The position numbers were made by a program, and so were the translations under genes. A DNA stretch of 49,181 nt from Phenylobacterium sp. (GTDB lineage Bacteria > Pseudomonadota > Alphaproteobacteria > Caulobacterales > Caulobacteraceae). The DNA lies in the NCBI RefSeq assembly GCF_025351295.1, contig NZ_JANXWD010000093.1:1-49181 (forward strand), in the 5' to 3' direction. Within the stretch, counting starts at the first letter, position 1. Each line of letters opens with the position of its first letter. Below the pieces are notes generated by a model. That model made no database searches. It was not told the origin of the DNA and saw only the letters and a list, made by a program, of their open reading frames with translations. Below, one piece after another: positions 16,671 through 26,489 of this stretch.

Positions 16671-18124
16671 GCCCCAGCGACGAAACCCTCGAGGTCGTCC
16701 CGCAGCCGGAGACCGCCCCGGTCGACGCCGCGCGCTTCACCCGCGGCTGGGTGGTGCCGGCGATCATCGGCTCGGCGCTGCTGATGCAGACCCTGAACGC
16801 CACCTCGATCAACAACGCCCTGCCCGCCATGGCCCGCGCCCTGCACGTGGAGCCGCTCCGGCTCAACCTGGCGATCACCATGTACCTGCTGGCCTCGGCG
16901 GTGTTCCTGCCGATCTCCGGCTGGATGGCCGACCGCTTCGGCGCGCGGCGCATCTTCATGCTGGCGATGGTGATGTACGCCCTGTCGTCAGCGCTGTGCG
17001 GGTTCGCGGGCAGCCTGCCCCAGCTGATCGCCGCGCGGCTGTTCCAGGGGATGGCCGGCGCCATGATGGGGCCGGTCGGCCGCCTGGTCCTGCTGCGCAC
17101 CACGCCCAAGTCCGAATTGGTGGGCGCGATGTCCGTGGTGACGATGCCGGCGCTGCTGGGGCCGGTGGTCGGGCCGGTGCTGGGCGGCGCGATCGTAACC
17201 TTCGTGAGCTGGCGCTGGATCTTCTTCCTCAACCTGCCGATCGCCATCGTCGGCTTGTTCCTGGTCCGCGCCTTCGTGCCCAATGTGCGGGAGCAGGAGG
17301 TGCAGCCGATCGACTGGCTGGGCATGGCGCTCACCGGCCTGGGCCTGGCCGGCCTGATCTTCGGCTTCGAGAACCTGGGCCGCGACGTGCTGCCGCCCCT
17401 GGCGGTGGCCGGGCTGTTCGCCGGCGGCCTGGCCTTCCTGGGCCTCTACGGCGCCCACGCGCGGATCACGCCCAACGCCGTGGTCGACCTGTCGATCTTC
17501 CGGATCCCCACCTTCCAGGCCTCGGTGCTGGGCGGGTCATTCTTCCGCCTGGTGCCCGGCGCGACCCCCTTCCTGCTGGCCATGCTGCTGCAGGTGGGGT
17601 TCGGCATGACCGCCTTCGCCGCCGGGATGATGACCTTCATATCCGCGGTCGGCGCCCTGGTGATGAAGACCACCGCGCCGCCGATCCTGCGCCGCTTCGG
17701 GTTCCGGCAGGTGCTGCTGGTCAACGGCGTGATCTGCGCGGCGACCTTCATGGTCTATTCGCTGTTCAAGCCCGAGACCCCGCACTGGCTGATCATGGTC
17801 GCGCTGGCGGTGGGCGGCTTCTTCCGCTCGCTGCAGTTCACCAGCCTGAACGGCATGGCCTATGCCGACATCGAGCAGTCGCAGATGAGCCGAGGGACCA
17901 CCACCGCCGCCATGGCGCAGCAGTTCATCCAGTCGGTCAGCATCGGCCTGGCCGCCACCCTGCTGCATTTCCTGATGCGCTGGCGTGGCGAAACCCACCT
18001 GACCGCTGGCTCGGTGGCCCCGGCCTTCGCCGTGATCGGCGGACTGACCCTGGTCTCGCTGTTCTGGTTCGCGCGTCTGCCAAAGGACGCCGGCGATGAG
18101 ATGAACGGTCGGCTCCCCGTCTAG
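16667..18124 (+). CDS. DHA2-family drug/proton antiporter (EmrB/QacA type)
   Basis: 485 residues with about 14 membrane segments. GWMADRFGARRIFMLAM is MFS motif A. The motif C region, LLGPVVGPVLGGAIVTFVSWRWIFFLNLP, is typical of the 14-segment DHA2 exporters. The protein begins with a soluble N-terminal tail of about 24 residues. Its ATG overlaps the marR stop (ATGA). No EmrA-like membrane-fusion partner is present next to it, so it may work alone at the inner membrane or with an adaptor elsewhere. It probably exports toxic hydrophobic compounds. Confidence 0.9.
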   Translation: MSPSDETLEVVPQPETAPVDAARFTRGWVVPAIIGSALLMQTLNATSINNALPAMARALHVEPLRLNLAITMYLLASAVFLPISGWMADRFGARRIFMLAMVMYALSSALCGFAGSLPQLIAARLFQGMAGAMMGPVGRLVLLRTTPKSELVGAMSVVTMPALLGPVVGPVLGGAIVTFVSWRWIFFLNLPIAIVGLFLVRAFVPNVREQEVQPIDWLGMALTGLGLAGLIFGFENLGRDVLPPLAVAGLFAGGLAFLGLYGAHARITPNAVVDLSIFRIPTFQASVLGGSFFRLVPGATPFLLAMLLQVGFGMTAFAAGMMTFISAVGALVMKTTAPPILRRFGFRQVLLVNGVICAATFMVYSLFKPETPHWLIMVALAVGGFFRSLQFTSLNGMAYADIEQSQMSRGTTTAAMAQQFIQSVSIGLAATLLHFLMRWRGETHLTAGSVAPAFAVIGGLTLVSLFWFARLPKDAGDEMNGRLPV

Positions 18125-18184
18125 CGGACGGCGCCCCATGACCTTAAGGTGCGTGCTCATTTTTGCCGCGTTGAGTCCCGATCG

Positions 18185-20794
18185 ATGAAATTCCTTGCCG
18201 TGTTCGCCGCCGCGCTAGTCGCGCTGACCTCGCCCGCCTGGGCCGCCGCGCCGGCGAAGGCCAAGACCCGGGCGGCCACCCCGGCCCGCATCGTCCTGCC
18301 GACCAACGTCCGGCCCGACCGCTATGAGATCCACATCACCCCGGACGCCGACCACCTGACCTTCAAGGGCGGGGAAAAGATCGCCCTCACCGTGCTGAAG
18401 GCCACCGACCGGATCGTGCTCAACGCCGCCGACCTCGAGTTCAAGGCGGTGAGCCTGTCAGGGGCCAAGGCCGCGCCCCGCACAGTCCTCGACCCCGGTC
18501 GGCAGACCGCCGCCTTCGTCTTCGCCAAGCCCCTGGCGCCCGGCCGCTACACCCTCTCCATCGCCTATACGGGCAAGATCTATGAGCAGGCGTCCGGCCT
18601 GTTCGCCCTGGACTACGAGGGCAAGGCCGGCAAGCAGCGCGCCCTGTACACCCAGTTCGAAAACTCCGACGCCCGGCGCCTGGCCCCTCTGTGGGACGAA
18701 CCCGGGGTGAAGGCGGTGTTCGCGCTGACCGTTGACGCCCCGGCCGGCCAGATGGCCGTCTCCAACATGCCGGTCGCCCAGACCACCCCGGCCGCCGACG
18801 GGCTGCAGAGCGTCCGCTTCGCAGACAGCCCGAAGATGAGCTCCTACCTGCTGTTCATGGGGCTGGGCGACTTCTAGCGCATCCACCAGATGGTCGGCAA
18901 GACCGACGTCGGCGTCATCGTGCGCAGGGGCGACGCGGCCAAGGGCCAGTACGCTCTCGACGCCGCGGTGAAGCTGCTCAGCTTCTACAATGAGTATTTC
19001 GAAACGCCCTACCCGCTGCCCAAGCTCGACCTGGTGGCCGGGCCCGGCAACAGCCAGTTCTTCAGCGCCATGGAGAACTGGGGGGCGATCTTCTACTTCG
19101 ACTACGCCCTGCTGATCGATCCGAAGCTGTCCACCGAGACCGACCGGCAAAACGTCTTCACCGTCGTCGCCCACGAGATGGCCCACCAATGGTTCGGCGA
19201 CCTGGTGACCATGGACTGGTGGGACAACCTCTGGCTCAACGAGGGCTTCGCCTCGTGGATGGAGAACAAGGCCACCGACCACTTCCACCCGGAGTGGAAC
19301 GTCTGGCTCTCCACCCAGGCCGGCCAGCAGGGGGCCATGCGCACGGACAGCCGGGCCGGCACGCACCCGATCGTCACCCCGATCCGCGACGTGTTCGCCG
19401 CGTCCAGCGCCTTCGACGCCATCACCTACCAGAAGGGCCAGGCGGTGATCCGCATGCTGGAGGCCTACACCGGCGAGGCCGCCTTCCGGGCCGGCGTGCG
19501 CAACTACATCAAGGCCCATGCCTACGGGAACACCGTCAGCGACGACCTGTGGACCGAGATCGACAAGGTCTCGACGAAGAAGATCACCGCCATCGCCCAT
19601 GACTTCACCTTGCAGTCGGGCGTGCCGCTGATCCGCGCGACCGCCGGGCCGGGCGGCGTGGTCCTGAACCAGGACCGCTTCGGCGCCGACCTTGGCCAGC
19701 GCACGCCGCGCACCTGGCGTGCGCCGGTGACGGTGACCTCGCTCGACGGCAGGACCTGGCAGGGCGTCGTCGCCGCCGGCGCGCCGAAGACCGCCGACGT
19801 CGCCGCCCCCGCGGTCGTCAATGCCGGCCAGACCAGCTATTTCCGCACCGCCTATTCGACCGACCTGTGGGCCAGGCTGGCGCCGCGCTACGCCCAGCTT
19901 CCGCCGGCCGACCAGCTGGGACTGCTCTACGACAGCCGCGCCCTGGGCGAGGTCGGCATCGTGCCGATGAGCGACTTCCTGGCCCTGGCCAAGAACGCCC
20001 CGGCCGACGGCGATCCCATCGTGCTGAACACCCTCTCCGACCAGCTGTCGGCCATCGACTGGCTGTACGACCGCCGGCCGAACCAGGCCGCCTTCCGCGC
20101 CTTCGCCCGCGGGCGTCTCGGCCCGGTGGCCCAGCGGCTCGGCTGGGACCCCAAGCCGGGCGAGGCCGATAACGACGCCGTCACCCGCCGCGCCATCCTG
20201 GAAAACCTCGGCGCGCTCGGCGACCCGGCCGTCCTCGCCGAGGCGCGCCGGCGCTTCGAGCGCTGGCTCACCGACCCGGACAGCCTGACCGGGACCGGTC
20301 GCCGCACGGTGCTGTCCATCGTCGCGGCCAACGCCGACGCCGCGACCTGGGACACGCTCCACCGCAAGGCCCGGGAGTCGAAGGACATCACCGACCGCGC
20401 CCGCCTCTATGGCTACCTGGGCTCGGCCCTGGACCCGGCCCTGGCCGACCGGGCGCTGGCCCTGGCGCTCAGCGGCGAACCCAGCGCGACCGAGGTTCCG
20501 CTGCTTCTCGGGGCGGTTTCCAACCCGTTCCCGGACAAGGCCTTCGACTTCGCGCTCGCCAACCGCGCCCGGCTACAGCCGTTCCTGGAACCCAGCAGCC
20601 AGACCTCCTACTTCGCCCGCCTGGCCCAGAGCTCGCGCGACCCGGCGATGATCGACAAGCTGACCCGCTTCGCCGCCAGCGTCCCGGCCTCCAGCCGCAG
20701 CGAGCTCGACAAGTCCGTCGCCGCCGTCCGCTACCGCGTCGAGGTCATCGCCAACCGGTTGCCCGAAATGGACCGCTGGCTGGCGGCGAACTGA
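18185..20794 (+). pseudogene. M1-family zinc aminopeptidase interrupted by an in-frame TAG
   Basis: One continuous frame of 870 codons, broken only by TAG at 18875-18877 (codon 231). It starts MKFLAVFAAALVALTSPAWA, a Sec signal peptide. The part before the stop holds the N-terminal beta domain (FENSDARRLAPLWDEPGVKA). The part after it holds SAMENWGA (GAMEN exopeptidase motif) and the zinc site HEMAH (330-334) with the second Glu in LNEGFASW. The break falls in the conserved GDFE of M1 enzymes: it reads GDF-stop-RIHQ, as if GAG had become TAG. So this is either a recent nonsense mutation, a sequencing error or a read-through gene. Intact, it would be a periplasmic peptide-trimming enzyme. The downstream part could restart at ATG 18890, but would lack the signal peptide. 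Confidence 0.88.
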
Positions 20795-20818
20795 CGCCCC
20801 GTAGCGACACAATCCAAG

Positions 20819-20889
20819 CTATTGCGGCGTATAGGAGATTTAAGATCCGCACTTGGTGCGGAGAATACCCTTGAACTCTGCCGCAATAG
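20819..20889 (+). promoter_or_regulatory. Nested inverted repeats ahead of the Fic gene
   Basis: CTATTGCGG (20819-20827) and CCGCAATAG (20881-20889) are perfect inverted copies. Inside them TCCGCAC-TTG-GTGCGGA (20846-20862) forms a second perfect stem. The outer copy ends 31 bp before the Fic ATG. Either a pair of operators or a structured leader would fit. Confidence 0.5.
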
Positions 20890-20920
20890 AGGGCCACAAT
20901 CTCCGCAGGAGATGCGGGGA

Positions 20921-22366
20921 ATGTCTGACTACATCTACGAACTAGATGCGTGGCCGGAATTCCGTTGGAACGTCGAACACGTTTCCGAACGGCTCGTCTC
21001 CGTCAGCCGTCATCAGGGCCTTCTCATCGGGAGGATGCGCGCGCTCGGCTTCCAGCTGCGCGAAGAAGCTGTCCTCGCCAACCTCACCGAGGAGGTCATC
21101 AAGTCCAGCGAGATCGAGGGGGAAAATCTTGACCGGGATCAGGTCCGATCTTCGATCGCACGTCGCCTCGGCATGGACATAGGCGGCTTGGCCGCAGCAG
21201 ACCGAAGTGTCGAAGGCATCGTCGAGATGATGCTCGACGCCACCCAAAACTACGACGCGCCGCTCACGACGGAGCGGTTGTTCGCGTGGCATGCCGCCCT
21301 CTTCCCAACGGGCCACAGCGGCATGCACCGGATCGTCGTCGCAGGATGGCGCACGACCGACAGCGGCCCAATGCAGGTCGTCTCCGGGCCGATCAACCGC
21401 GGGCGGGTCCACTTCGAGGCGCCGGAGGCTGGAAGACTGCCGGCCGAAATGTCGGCGTTCCTCAAGGCGCTCAACGCAAGTAAGGCCATGGATCCCGTCT
21501 TGGAGGCGGCCGTCGCCCACCTGTGGTTCGTCACAGTCCATCCCTTCGAGGATGGGAATGGGCGCATCGCACGGGCCATTGCCGACATGGCCCTGGCGCG
21601 ATCCGAAGAGAGCCCCCAGCGCTTCTACAGCATGTCGTCCCAAATCCGCGCCGAGCGCGAAGCGTACTACAAGGCGCTCGAGACCACCCAGAAGGGCGGC
21701 CTTGACATCACCGACTGGCTCCTGTGGTTCCTCGATTGCCTCGACCGCGCCTTCAACGGCGCCGAAGCGATCCTCGCTGCGGTCATACGCAAGGCCAGGT
21801 TCTGGGATTCCATCGCCATGGAGCCGATCTCGGCCCGGCAGGCGTTGGTTCTGAACAGGCTGCTTGAGGGCTTCGAAGGCAACCTGACGTCTTCGAAATG
21901 GGCCGTTCTCACCAGGACTTCGCCTGACACCGCGCTCCGCGATATCGAGGATCTCACAAGGCGGGGGGTCCTCATGAAGGACCGCAAGGGCGGCCGAAGC
22001 ACCAGCTACTCCCTGCCGACGCCGGCGGCCCACGCGCTAGGTGCGGTGGCTCGCTACGTCAGGCAGCACGCGGAGATCGCCGTGACGGACGGAGCCCGGC
22101 TCCTCACGCCCGAGGAAAAGGCCCGCCGGACGCAGGCGATCCGGTCGACGGCCGATGAGATCGAGCGACTGGCCGAAGCGGCGCAGGCGCGCAGTGTCGT
22201 CTATTCTGAGTTCGAGAAGCTCCTGCGGCGGCTGATGAGCTACGGCTCTCATCCGACCAATCCGCTCGTCTCCGCCGTTGCGGAGGCCATCCACAACGGC
22301 GCCCGCAAATCATCAGCAAACAATGCGCTCGGAAGGGCAACCAGGGGGCAAGACCGCGAGGCCTAG
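20921..22366 (+). CDS. Fic-domain AMP-transferase with N-terminal inhibitory motif
   Basis: 481 residues from the ATG at 20921 (AGGAGATGCGGGGA upstream). The N-terminal DUF4172-like domain begins YIYELDAWPEFRWN. S62-x3-E66-G67 in SSEIEGEN is the inhibitory helix motif that blocks ATP gamma-phosphate, as in class II Fic proteins. The Fic core is HPFEDGNGRIAR (207-218), with all catalytic residues present. The C-terminal part (about 330-400) looks like a winged helix (SSKWAVLTRTSPDTALRDIEDLTRRGVL). Such proteins modify target hydroxyls with AMP and may sense DNA or regulate their own operon. Target unknown. Its base composition is slightly less GC-rich than its neighbours, which may indicate transfer. 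Confidence 0.92.
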   Translation: MSDYIYELDAWPEFRWNVEHVSERLVSVSRHQGLLIGRMRALGFQLREEAVLANLTEEVIKSSEIEGENLDRDQVRSSIARRLGMDIGGLAAADRSVEGIVEMMLDATQNYDAPLTTERLFAWHAALFPTGHSGMHRIVVAGWRTTDSGPMQVVSGPINRGRVHFEAPEAGRLPAEMSAFLKALNASKAMDPVLEAAVAHLWFVTVHPFEDGNGRIARAIADMALARSEESPQRFYSMSSQIRAEREAYYKALETTQKGGLDITDWLLWFLDCLDRAFNGAEAILAAVIRKARFWDSIAMEPISARQALVLNRLLEGFEGNLTSSKWAVLTRTSPDTALRDIEDLTRRGVLMKDRKGGRSTSYSLPTPAAHALGAVARYVRQHAEIAVTDGARLLTPEEKARRTQAIRSTADEIERLAEAAQARSVVYSEFEKLLRRLMSYGSHPTNPLVSAVAEAIHNGARKSSANNALGRATRGQDREA

Positions 22367-22596
22367 TCACATGGGGCCGTCTCGCCGGTCTCCGGATCGA
22401 CCCGGAAGCACTGTCGCTCCCCGGTCTCGCAGTCCTCGACGTAGAGGCTGACGTCGTCGTCCGCGACGGGATGCTGGTGCTCCACGAAGCTGAGCGCGGC
22501 GTCCTCGAAGCTGGCGCCTTCGACGATGTGGGCGCGCGAGGCGCCCTCGGCCACGCCATGGACCGAGAAGCGGCGTTGAGCGGTGGTTTCAGTCAT
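22363..22596 (-). CDS. Small conserved acidic protein (DUF5961-like)
   Basis: 77 residues: N-terminal RRFSVHGVAEGASRAHIVEGASFEDAALSFVEHQHP, then an acidic C-terminal half with DDDVSLYVEDCETGERQCFRVDPETGE. From memory this resembles a domain of unknown function (DUF5961) seen in Caulobacterales; I could not check this. The frame converges on the Fic gene, and the two stops share CTAG. No function is known. Confidence 0.75.
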   Translation of the reverse strand: MTETTAQRRFSVHGVAEGASRAHIVEGASFEDAALSFVEHQHPVADDDVSLYVEDCETGERQCFRVDPETGETAPCD

Positions 22597-22628
22597 GCCC
22601 CCTCAACGCACGACTCGCCCAGAAGGCG

Positions 22629-23705
22629 TCAGCCCGCCGCGTAAACCTGGGGACGCAGCGGCTTGATGCGCACCGGCAGGCCCGTCGCTACCCCTGGCGG
22701 CAGGGTCGGGCCGTGGGCCTGCAGCTCGACGGTCTGGCCCTCTATCAGGCAGTCGATGCGCACGTCGGGCCCGCGCTGGGTGACCCCGCGCACCTCGGCC
22801 GCCAGCCCCGCGCCATCGAGGGGCGCGAAGGCCACCTCGTCCGGGCGGAAGAACACGTCGACCGGGCCCTGCGGCGCCCCCTTCGGCGCCTCGGACTCCC
22901 AGTCGGCGACCAGCAGGCGGCTGCCGTCGACGACGCCCGGCATCCGGCAGGCGGCGCCCAGGAAGTCGAACACGAACGGCGTGGCCGGATGCTCATAGAC
23001 CTCGTTGGGCGTGCCCAGCTGGATCAGCTGGCCGTCCTTCAGGATCGCCACCCGGTCGGCCAGGTCCAGGGCCTCCTCCTGGTCGTGGGTGACGAAGACG
23101 GTGGTGACCCCCGCCTTGTCGTGCAGTTCCCGTAGCCAACGGCGCAGTTCGCGCCGTACCTGGGCGTCCAGGGCCCCGAACGGCTCGTCCAGCAGCAGCA
23201 TCTTGGGCTCGATCGCCAGCGCCCGGGCCAGCGCCACGCGCTGGCGCTGGCCGCCGGACAGCTGCGACGGGAACCGCTTCTCCAGGCCCTCGAGCTGCAC
23301 CAGCGACAGCAGGTCGGCGACCCGGTCGCCGATCTCCGACTTCGACGGCTTCTCCGAGCGGCGGCGCACGGTCAGGCCGAAGGCGATGTTCTGGGCCACG
23401 GTCATGTGGCGGAACAGGGCGTAGTGCTGGAACACCATGCCCACCTTCCGCAGGCGCACCGGCAGGGCCAGGAAATCCTCGCCGCCAAACCGCACCTCAC
23501 CGGCGTCGGGTTCCTCCAGCCCGGCCAGCACCCGCAGCAGCGTGGTTTTGCCCGACCCGGACGGCCCCAGCAGCGCCAGGAACTCCTTGTCCTTGGCCTG
23601 CAGCGACACGTCCTTCAGCGCCGGGAAGCGGCCGTACTGCTTGGAGACGCCCTTGATCTCCAGGGCCAGGCGCTCGTCAGTGCTTTCGGCTCGCCGAAAG
23701 TTCAC
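22629..23705 (-). CDS. cysA: Sulfate/thiosulfate ABC transporter ATP-binding protein
   Basis: 358 residues from a GTG at 23705; the longer frame to 23807 reads back into cysW and is unlikely. Walker [10 protein letters not shown] (47-55), signature [15 protein letters not shown] (149-163), Walker B LLLDEP (170-175), H-loop [13 protein letters not shown], then a C-terminal TOBE-like regulatory domain ([13 protein letters not shown]). It hydrolyses ATP to power sulfate import through CysT and CysW. It is the last gene of the five-gene operon and overlaps cysW by 29 bp. The weak ribosome site suggests translational coupling. Confidence 0.93.
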   Translation of the reverse strand: MNFRRAESTDERLALEIKGVSKQYGRFPALKDVSLQAKDKEFLALLGPSGSGKTTLLRVLAGLEEPDAGEVRFGGEDFLALPVRLRKVGMVFQHYALFRHMTVAQNIAFGLTVRRRSEKPSKSEIGDRVADLLSLVQLEGLEKRFPSQLSGGQRQRVALARALAIEPKMLLLDEPFGALDAQVRRELRRWLRELHDKAGVTTVFVTHDQEEALDLADRVAILKDGQLIQLGTPNEVYEHPATPFVFDFLGAACRMPGVVDGSRLLVADWESEAPKGAPQGPVDVFFRPDEVAFAPLDGAGLAAEVRGVTQRGPDVRIDCLIEGQTVELQAHGPTLPPGVATGLPVRIKPLRPQVYAAG

Positions 23706-24546
23706 CGGAATGACGCCATTCGAGGACGGTCTTGAGGACAAGCGTGATGATCCCGAGGCCGGCCAAGATGGACGCTGCGGCGAAGGCGCCGACGGAGTCA
23801 TAGTCATTGTAAAGCACCTCGACGTGAAGGGGCAGCGTGTTGGTGAGCCCGCGGATATGGCCGGAAACGACCGAGACCGCGCCGAACTCGCCCATCGCGC
23901 GCGCGTTGCAGAGCAGGACGCCGTAGAGCAGCGCCCATTTGATGTTGGGCAGGGTCACCCGCCAGAAGGTGGTGAAGCCGCTGGCGCCGAGCGTCAGGGC
24001 GGCGGCCTCCTCGTCCGAGCCCTGCTCCTGCATCAGCGGGATCAGCTCGCGGGCCACGAACGGGAAGGTGACCAGGATGGTCGCCAGCACCAGGCCCGGC
24101 GTGGCGAAGATGATCTTCACGTCGTGATCGATCAGCCAGGTCCCGAAGATCCCCTGGGCCCCGAACAGCAGCACCCAGACCAGGCCCGAGACCACCGGCG
24201 AGATCGAGAACGGCAGGTCGATCAGGGTCAGCAGGACGCTCTTGCCGCGAAACTCGAACTTGGTGATCGTCCAGGCCGCCGCCACCCCGAACACCGCGTT
24301 CAGCGGCACCGAGATCGCCGCCACCAGCAGGGTCAGCTTCACCGCCGCGATGGCGTCCGTTTCCTTGAGGGCGGCCAGGTAAGGCATCAGGCCCTTGGCC
24401 AGCGCCTCCTGGAACACCACCCCCAGCGGCAGCAGGATCAGCCCGGCCATCGCCGCGGCCGAGGCCAGCAGCATCAGGGGCGCGATCCCCGGCAGGACGA
24501 TGCGGAACAGCGGGCGCGAGGCGCCGGGCGCGACGGCGTCGATCAT
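23677..24546 (-). CDS. cysW: Sulfate ABC transporter permease CysW
   Basis: 289 residues with six membrane segments and the permease EAA-like loop ([31 protein letters not shown]), which docks on Cys[20 protein letters not shown] is characteristic of CysW/CysT. It starts at the ATG that overlaps the cysT stop (ATGA). It forms the membrane channel with CysT. Confidence 0.95.
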   Translation of the reverse strand: MIDAVAPGASRPLFRIVLPGIAPLMLLASAAAMAGLILLPLGVVFQEALAKGLMPYLAALKETDAIAAVKLTLLVAAISVPLNAVFGVAAAWTITKFEFRGKSVLLTLIDLPFSISPVVSGLVWVLLFGAQGIFGTWLIDHDVKIIFATPGLVLATILVTFPFVARELIPLMQEQGSDEEAAALTLGASGFTTFWRVTLPNIKWALLYGVLLCNARAMGEFGAVSVVSGHIRGLTNTLPLHVEVLYNDYDSVGAFAAASILAGLGIITLVLKTVLEWRHSGELSASRKH

Positions 24547-25433
24547 GTGCGCCCCCGGCGCGCCAGGGCCATCTGCAGGATGTTCATCCCGATCAGCGCG
24601 CCGAACGAGATCGCCACCATGGCCACCCCGATCGCCGCCGCGCCGGCGTAGTCGTACTGCTCAAGCTTGATGACGATCAGCAGCGGCGCGATCTCGGTCT
24701 TCATCGGCATATTGCCGGCGATGAAGATCACCGAGCCGTACTCGCCGACCGCCCGGGCGAACGCCAGGCTGATCCCCGACAGGATCGCCGGCCCTAGCGC
24801 CGGGATCACCACATAGGCGATCCGCTGCAGGTCGGTGGCGCCTAGGGTCTGGGCCGCCTCCTCGACGCCGCGGTCCAGGTCCTGCAGCACCGGCTGGATC
24901 GAGCGCACCACGAACGGCAGGCCGATGAATACCAGGGCGATGAAGATGCCGAGCGGCGAATAGGCGGTCTTGATGCCGATCTTCGCGGCCAGGGCCCCCA
25001 GCGGCCCGGTGGGCGCATAGAGCGTGGTCAGCGCGATCCCGGCCACCGCCGTCGGCAGCGCGAACGGCAGGTCCACAAGGGCGTCCATGATCCGCCGGCC
25101 GGGAAACTCGTAGCGGGTCAGGGTCCAGGCGATCAGCAGGCCCAGCGGCCCGTTGGTCAGGGCCGCCAGGAATGAGATCCCGAAGGTGATCTTCAGCGCC
25201 GCCGCCACCCGCGCGTCGGTCAGGGTCCTGACGATCCCGTCCAGCCCGATCTCCCACGGCCGCATCGCCAGCACGCCCAGCGGCAGCAGCACGATCAGGC
25301 CCAGGTAGATCAGCGTCACGCCCAGCGAGAGCCCGAAGCCCGGCAGGATCGAGTGTTCCTTCCAACGCCGCGGGCGGGGCCTCACGGTCCCACCCGGACG
25401 GATCACCGGGGGCGAGGCGACGAAGTCGGTCAC
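24543..25433 (-). CDS. cysT: Sulfate ABC transporter permease CysT
   Basis: 296 residues, six membrane segments, with the typical [21 protein letters not shown] and the ATPase-docking [50 protein letters not shown] is the conserved sulfate-permease block. The start is a GTG at 25433 in a GTGA overlap with the upstream binding-protein gene, so the operon is translated as a chain. Confidence 0.95.
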   Translation of the reverse strand: MTDFVASPPVIRPGGTVRPRPRRWKEHSILPGFGLSLGVTLIYLGLIVLLPLGVLAMRPWEIGLDGIVRTLTDARVAAALKITFGISFLAALTNGPLGLLIAWTLTRYEFPGRRIMDALVDLPFALPTAVAGIALTTLYAPTGPLGALAAKIGIKTAYSPLGIFIALVFIGLPFVVRSIQPVLQDLDRGVEEAAQTLGATDLQRIAYVVIPALGPAILSGISLAFARAVGEYGSVIFIAGNMPMKTEIAPLLIVIKLEQYDYAGAAAIGVAMVAISFGALIGMNILQMALARRGRT

Positions 25434-26464
25434 GACGGCTTATAGATCTTGTCGAACACCCCGCCGTCGGCGAAGTGCGTCGCCTGGGCCTTCTTCCAGC
25501 CGCCGAACGCGCCATCGATGGTGACCAGCGGGATCGGCTTGAACGAGGCGGCGTACTTGGCCGCCGCCGCCGCTTCGCGCGGCCGGAAGTGGTGCTTGCC
25601 GATGATGTCCTGGGCGCGCGGGCTGTAGAGGAAGTTCAGGTAGCCGGTCGCCTGCTCGCGGGTCTTGTGCCGGTCGACGTTCTTGTCGATCAGCGCCACC
25701 GGCGGCTCGGCCAGGATCGAGCTTGACGGATAGACGATGTCGAAGTTCGGCCCGAACTCGTCGAGGGTCAGATAGGCCTCGTTCTCCCACGACAGCAGAA
25801 CGTCGCCGATCCTGCGCTGGGCGAAGGTGGTGGTGGCGCCCCGCGCGCCGGTGTCCAGCACCGGGACATTCTTGAACAGCTTCGACATATAGGCCTGGGC
25901 CGCCGCGTCGCCGCCGCCCGCCTTGGCCGCCGCCGCATAGGCCGCCAGATAGGCCCAGCGCGCACCGCCGGAAGTCTTCGGGTTGGCGGTGATCACCCCG
26001 ATCCCCGGCTTCACCAGGTCCGGCCAGTCGCGGACCTTCCAGGGGTTGCCCTTGCGCACCAGGAACACGATCGTCGAGGTGTAGGGCGTCGAGTTGTTGG
26101 GCAGCCGGGTCTGCCAGTTGGCCGGCAGCAGCTTGGCCCGGGTCGCGATCTCGTCGATGTCGGCCGCCAGCGCCAGGGTCACCACATCGGCCTGCAGCCC
26201 GTCGATCACCGAGCGCGCCTGCTTGCCCGACCCGCCGTGGCTCTGCTGGATGGTCAGCACCTGGCCGGTCCTGCCCTTCCAGTAGTCGATGTAGGCGGCG
26301 TTGATGTCCTTGTAGAGCTCCCGGGTGGGGTCGTAGCTGACGTTCAGCAGGGTGACGGGCTTGGCCCTTTGCGCCAGGGCGACGCCCGGCAGCAGGGCGC
26401 CGACGGCGCCGGCGCCGCCGGTGGCGAGCAGGCTGCGGCGGCTCAGGGTGAGGTCGTGGGTCAT
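25430..26464 (-). CDS. sbp: Periplasmic sulfate-binding protein, Tat-exported
   Basis: 344 residues. The N-terminus [25 protein letters not shown] is a twin-arginine signal peptide. The mature part begins [22 protein letters not shown] and contains [27 protein letters not shown] and [16 protein letters not shown], which are the sulfate-contact blocks of Sbp/CysP. It captures sulfate (or thiosulfate) in the periplasm and hands it to CysT/CysW. It follows the porin gene by 25 bp. Confidence 0.95.
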   Translation of the reverse strand: MTHDLTLSRRSLLATGGAGAVGALLPGVALAQRAKPVTLLNVSYDPTRELYKDINAAYIDYWKGRTGQVLTIQQSHGGSGKQARSVIDGLQADVVTLALAADIDEIATRAKLLPANWQTRLPNNSTPYTSTIVFLVRKGNPWKVRDWPDLVKPGIGVITANPKTSGGARWAYLAAYAAAAKAGGGDAAAQAYMSKLFKNVPVLDTGARGATTTFAQRRIGDVLLSWENEAYLTLDEFGPNFDIVYPSSSILAEPPVALIDKNVDRHKTREQATGYLNFLYSPRAQDIIGKHHFRPREAAAAAKYAASFKPIPLVTIDGAFGGWKKAQATHFADGGVFDKIYKPS

Positions 26465-26489
26465 AGGCTTGGGGGTCCCTAAGTTCGGC

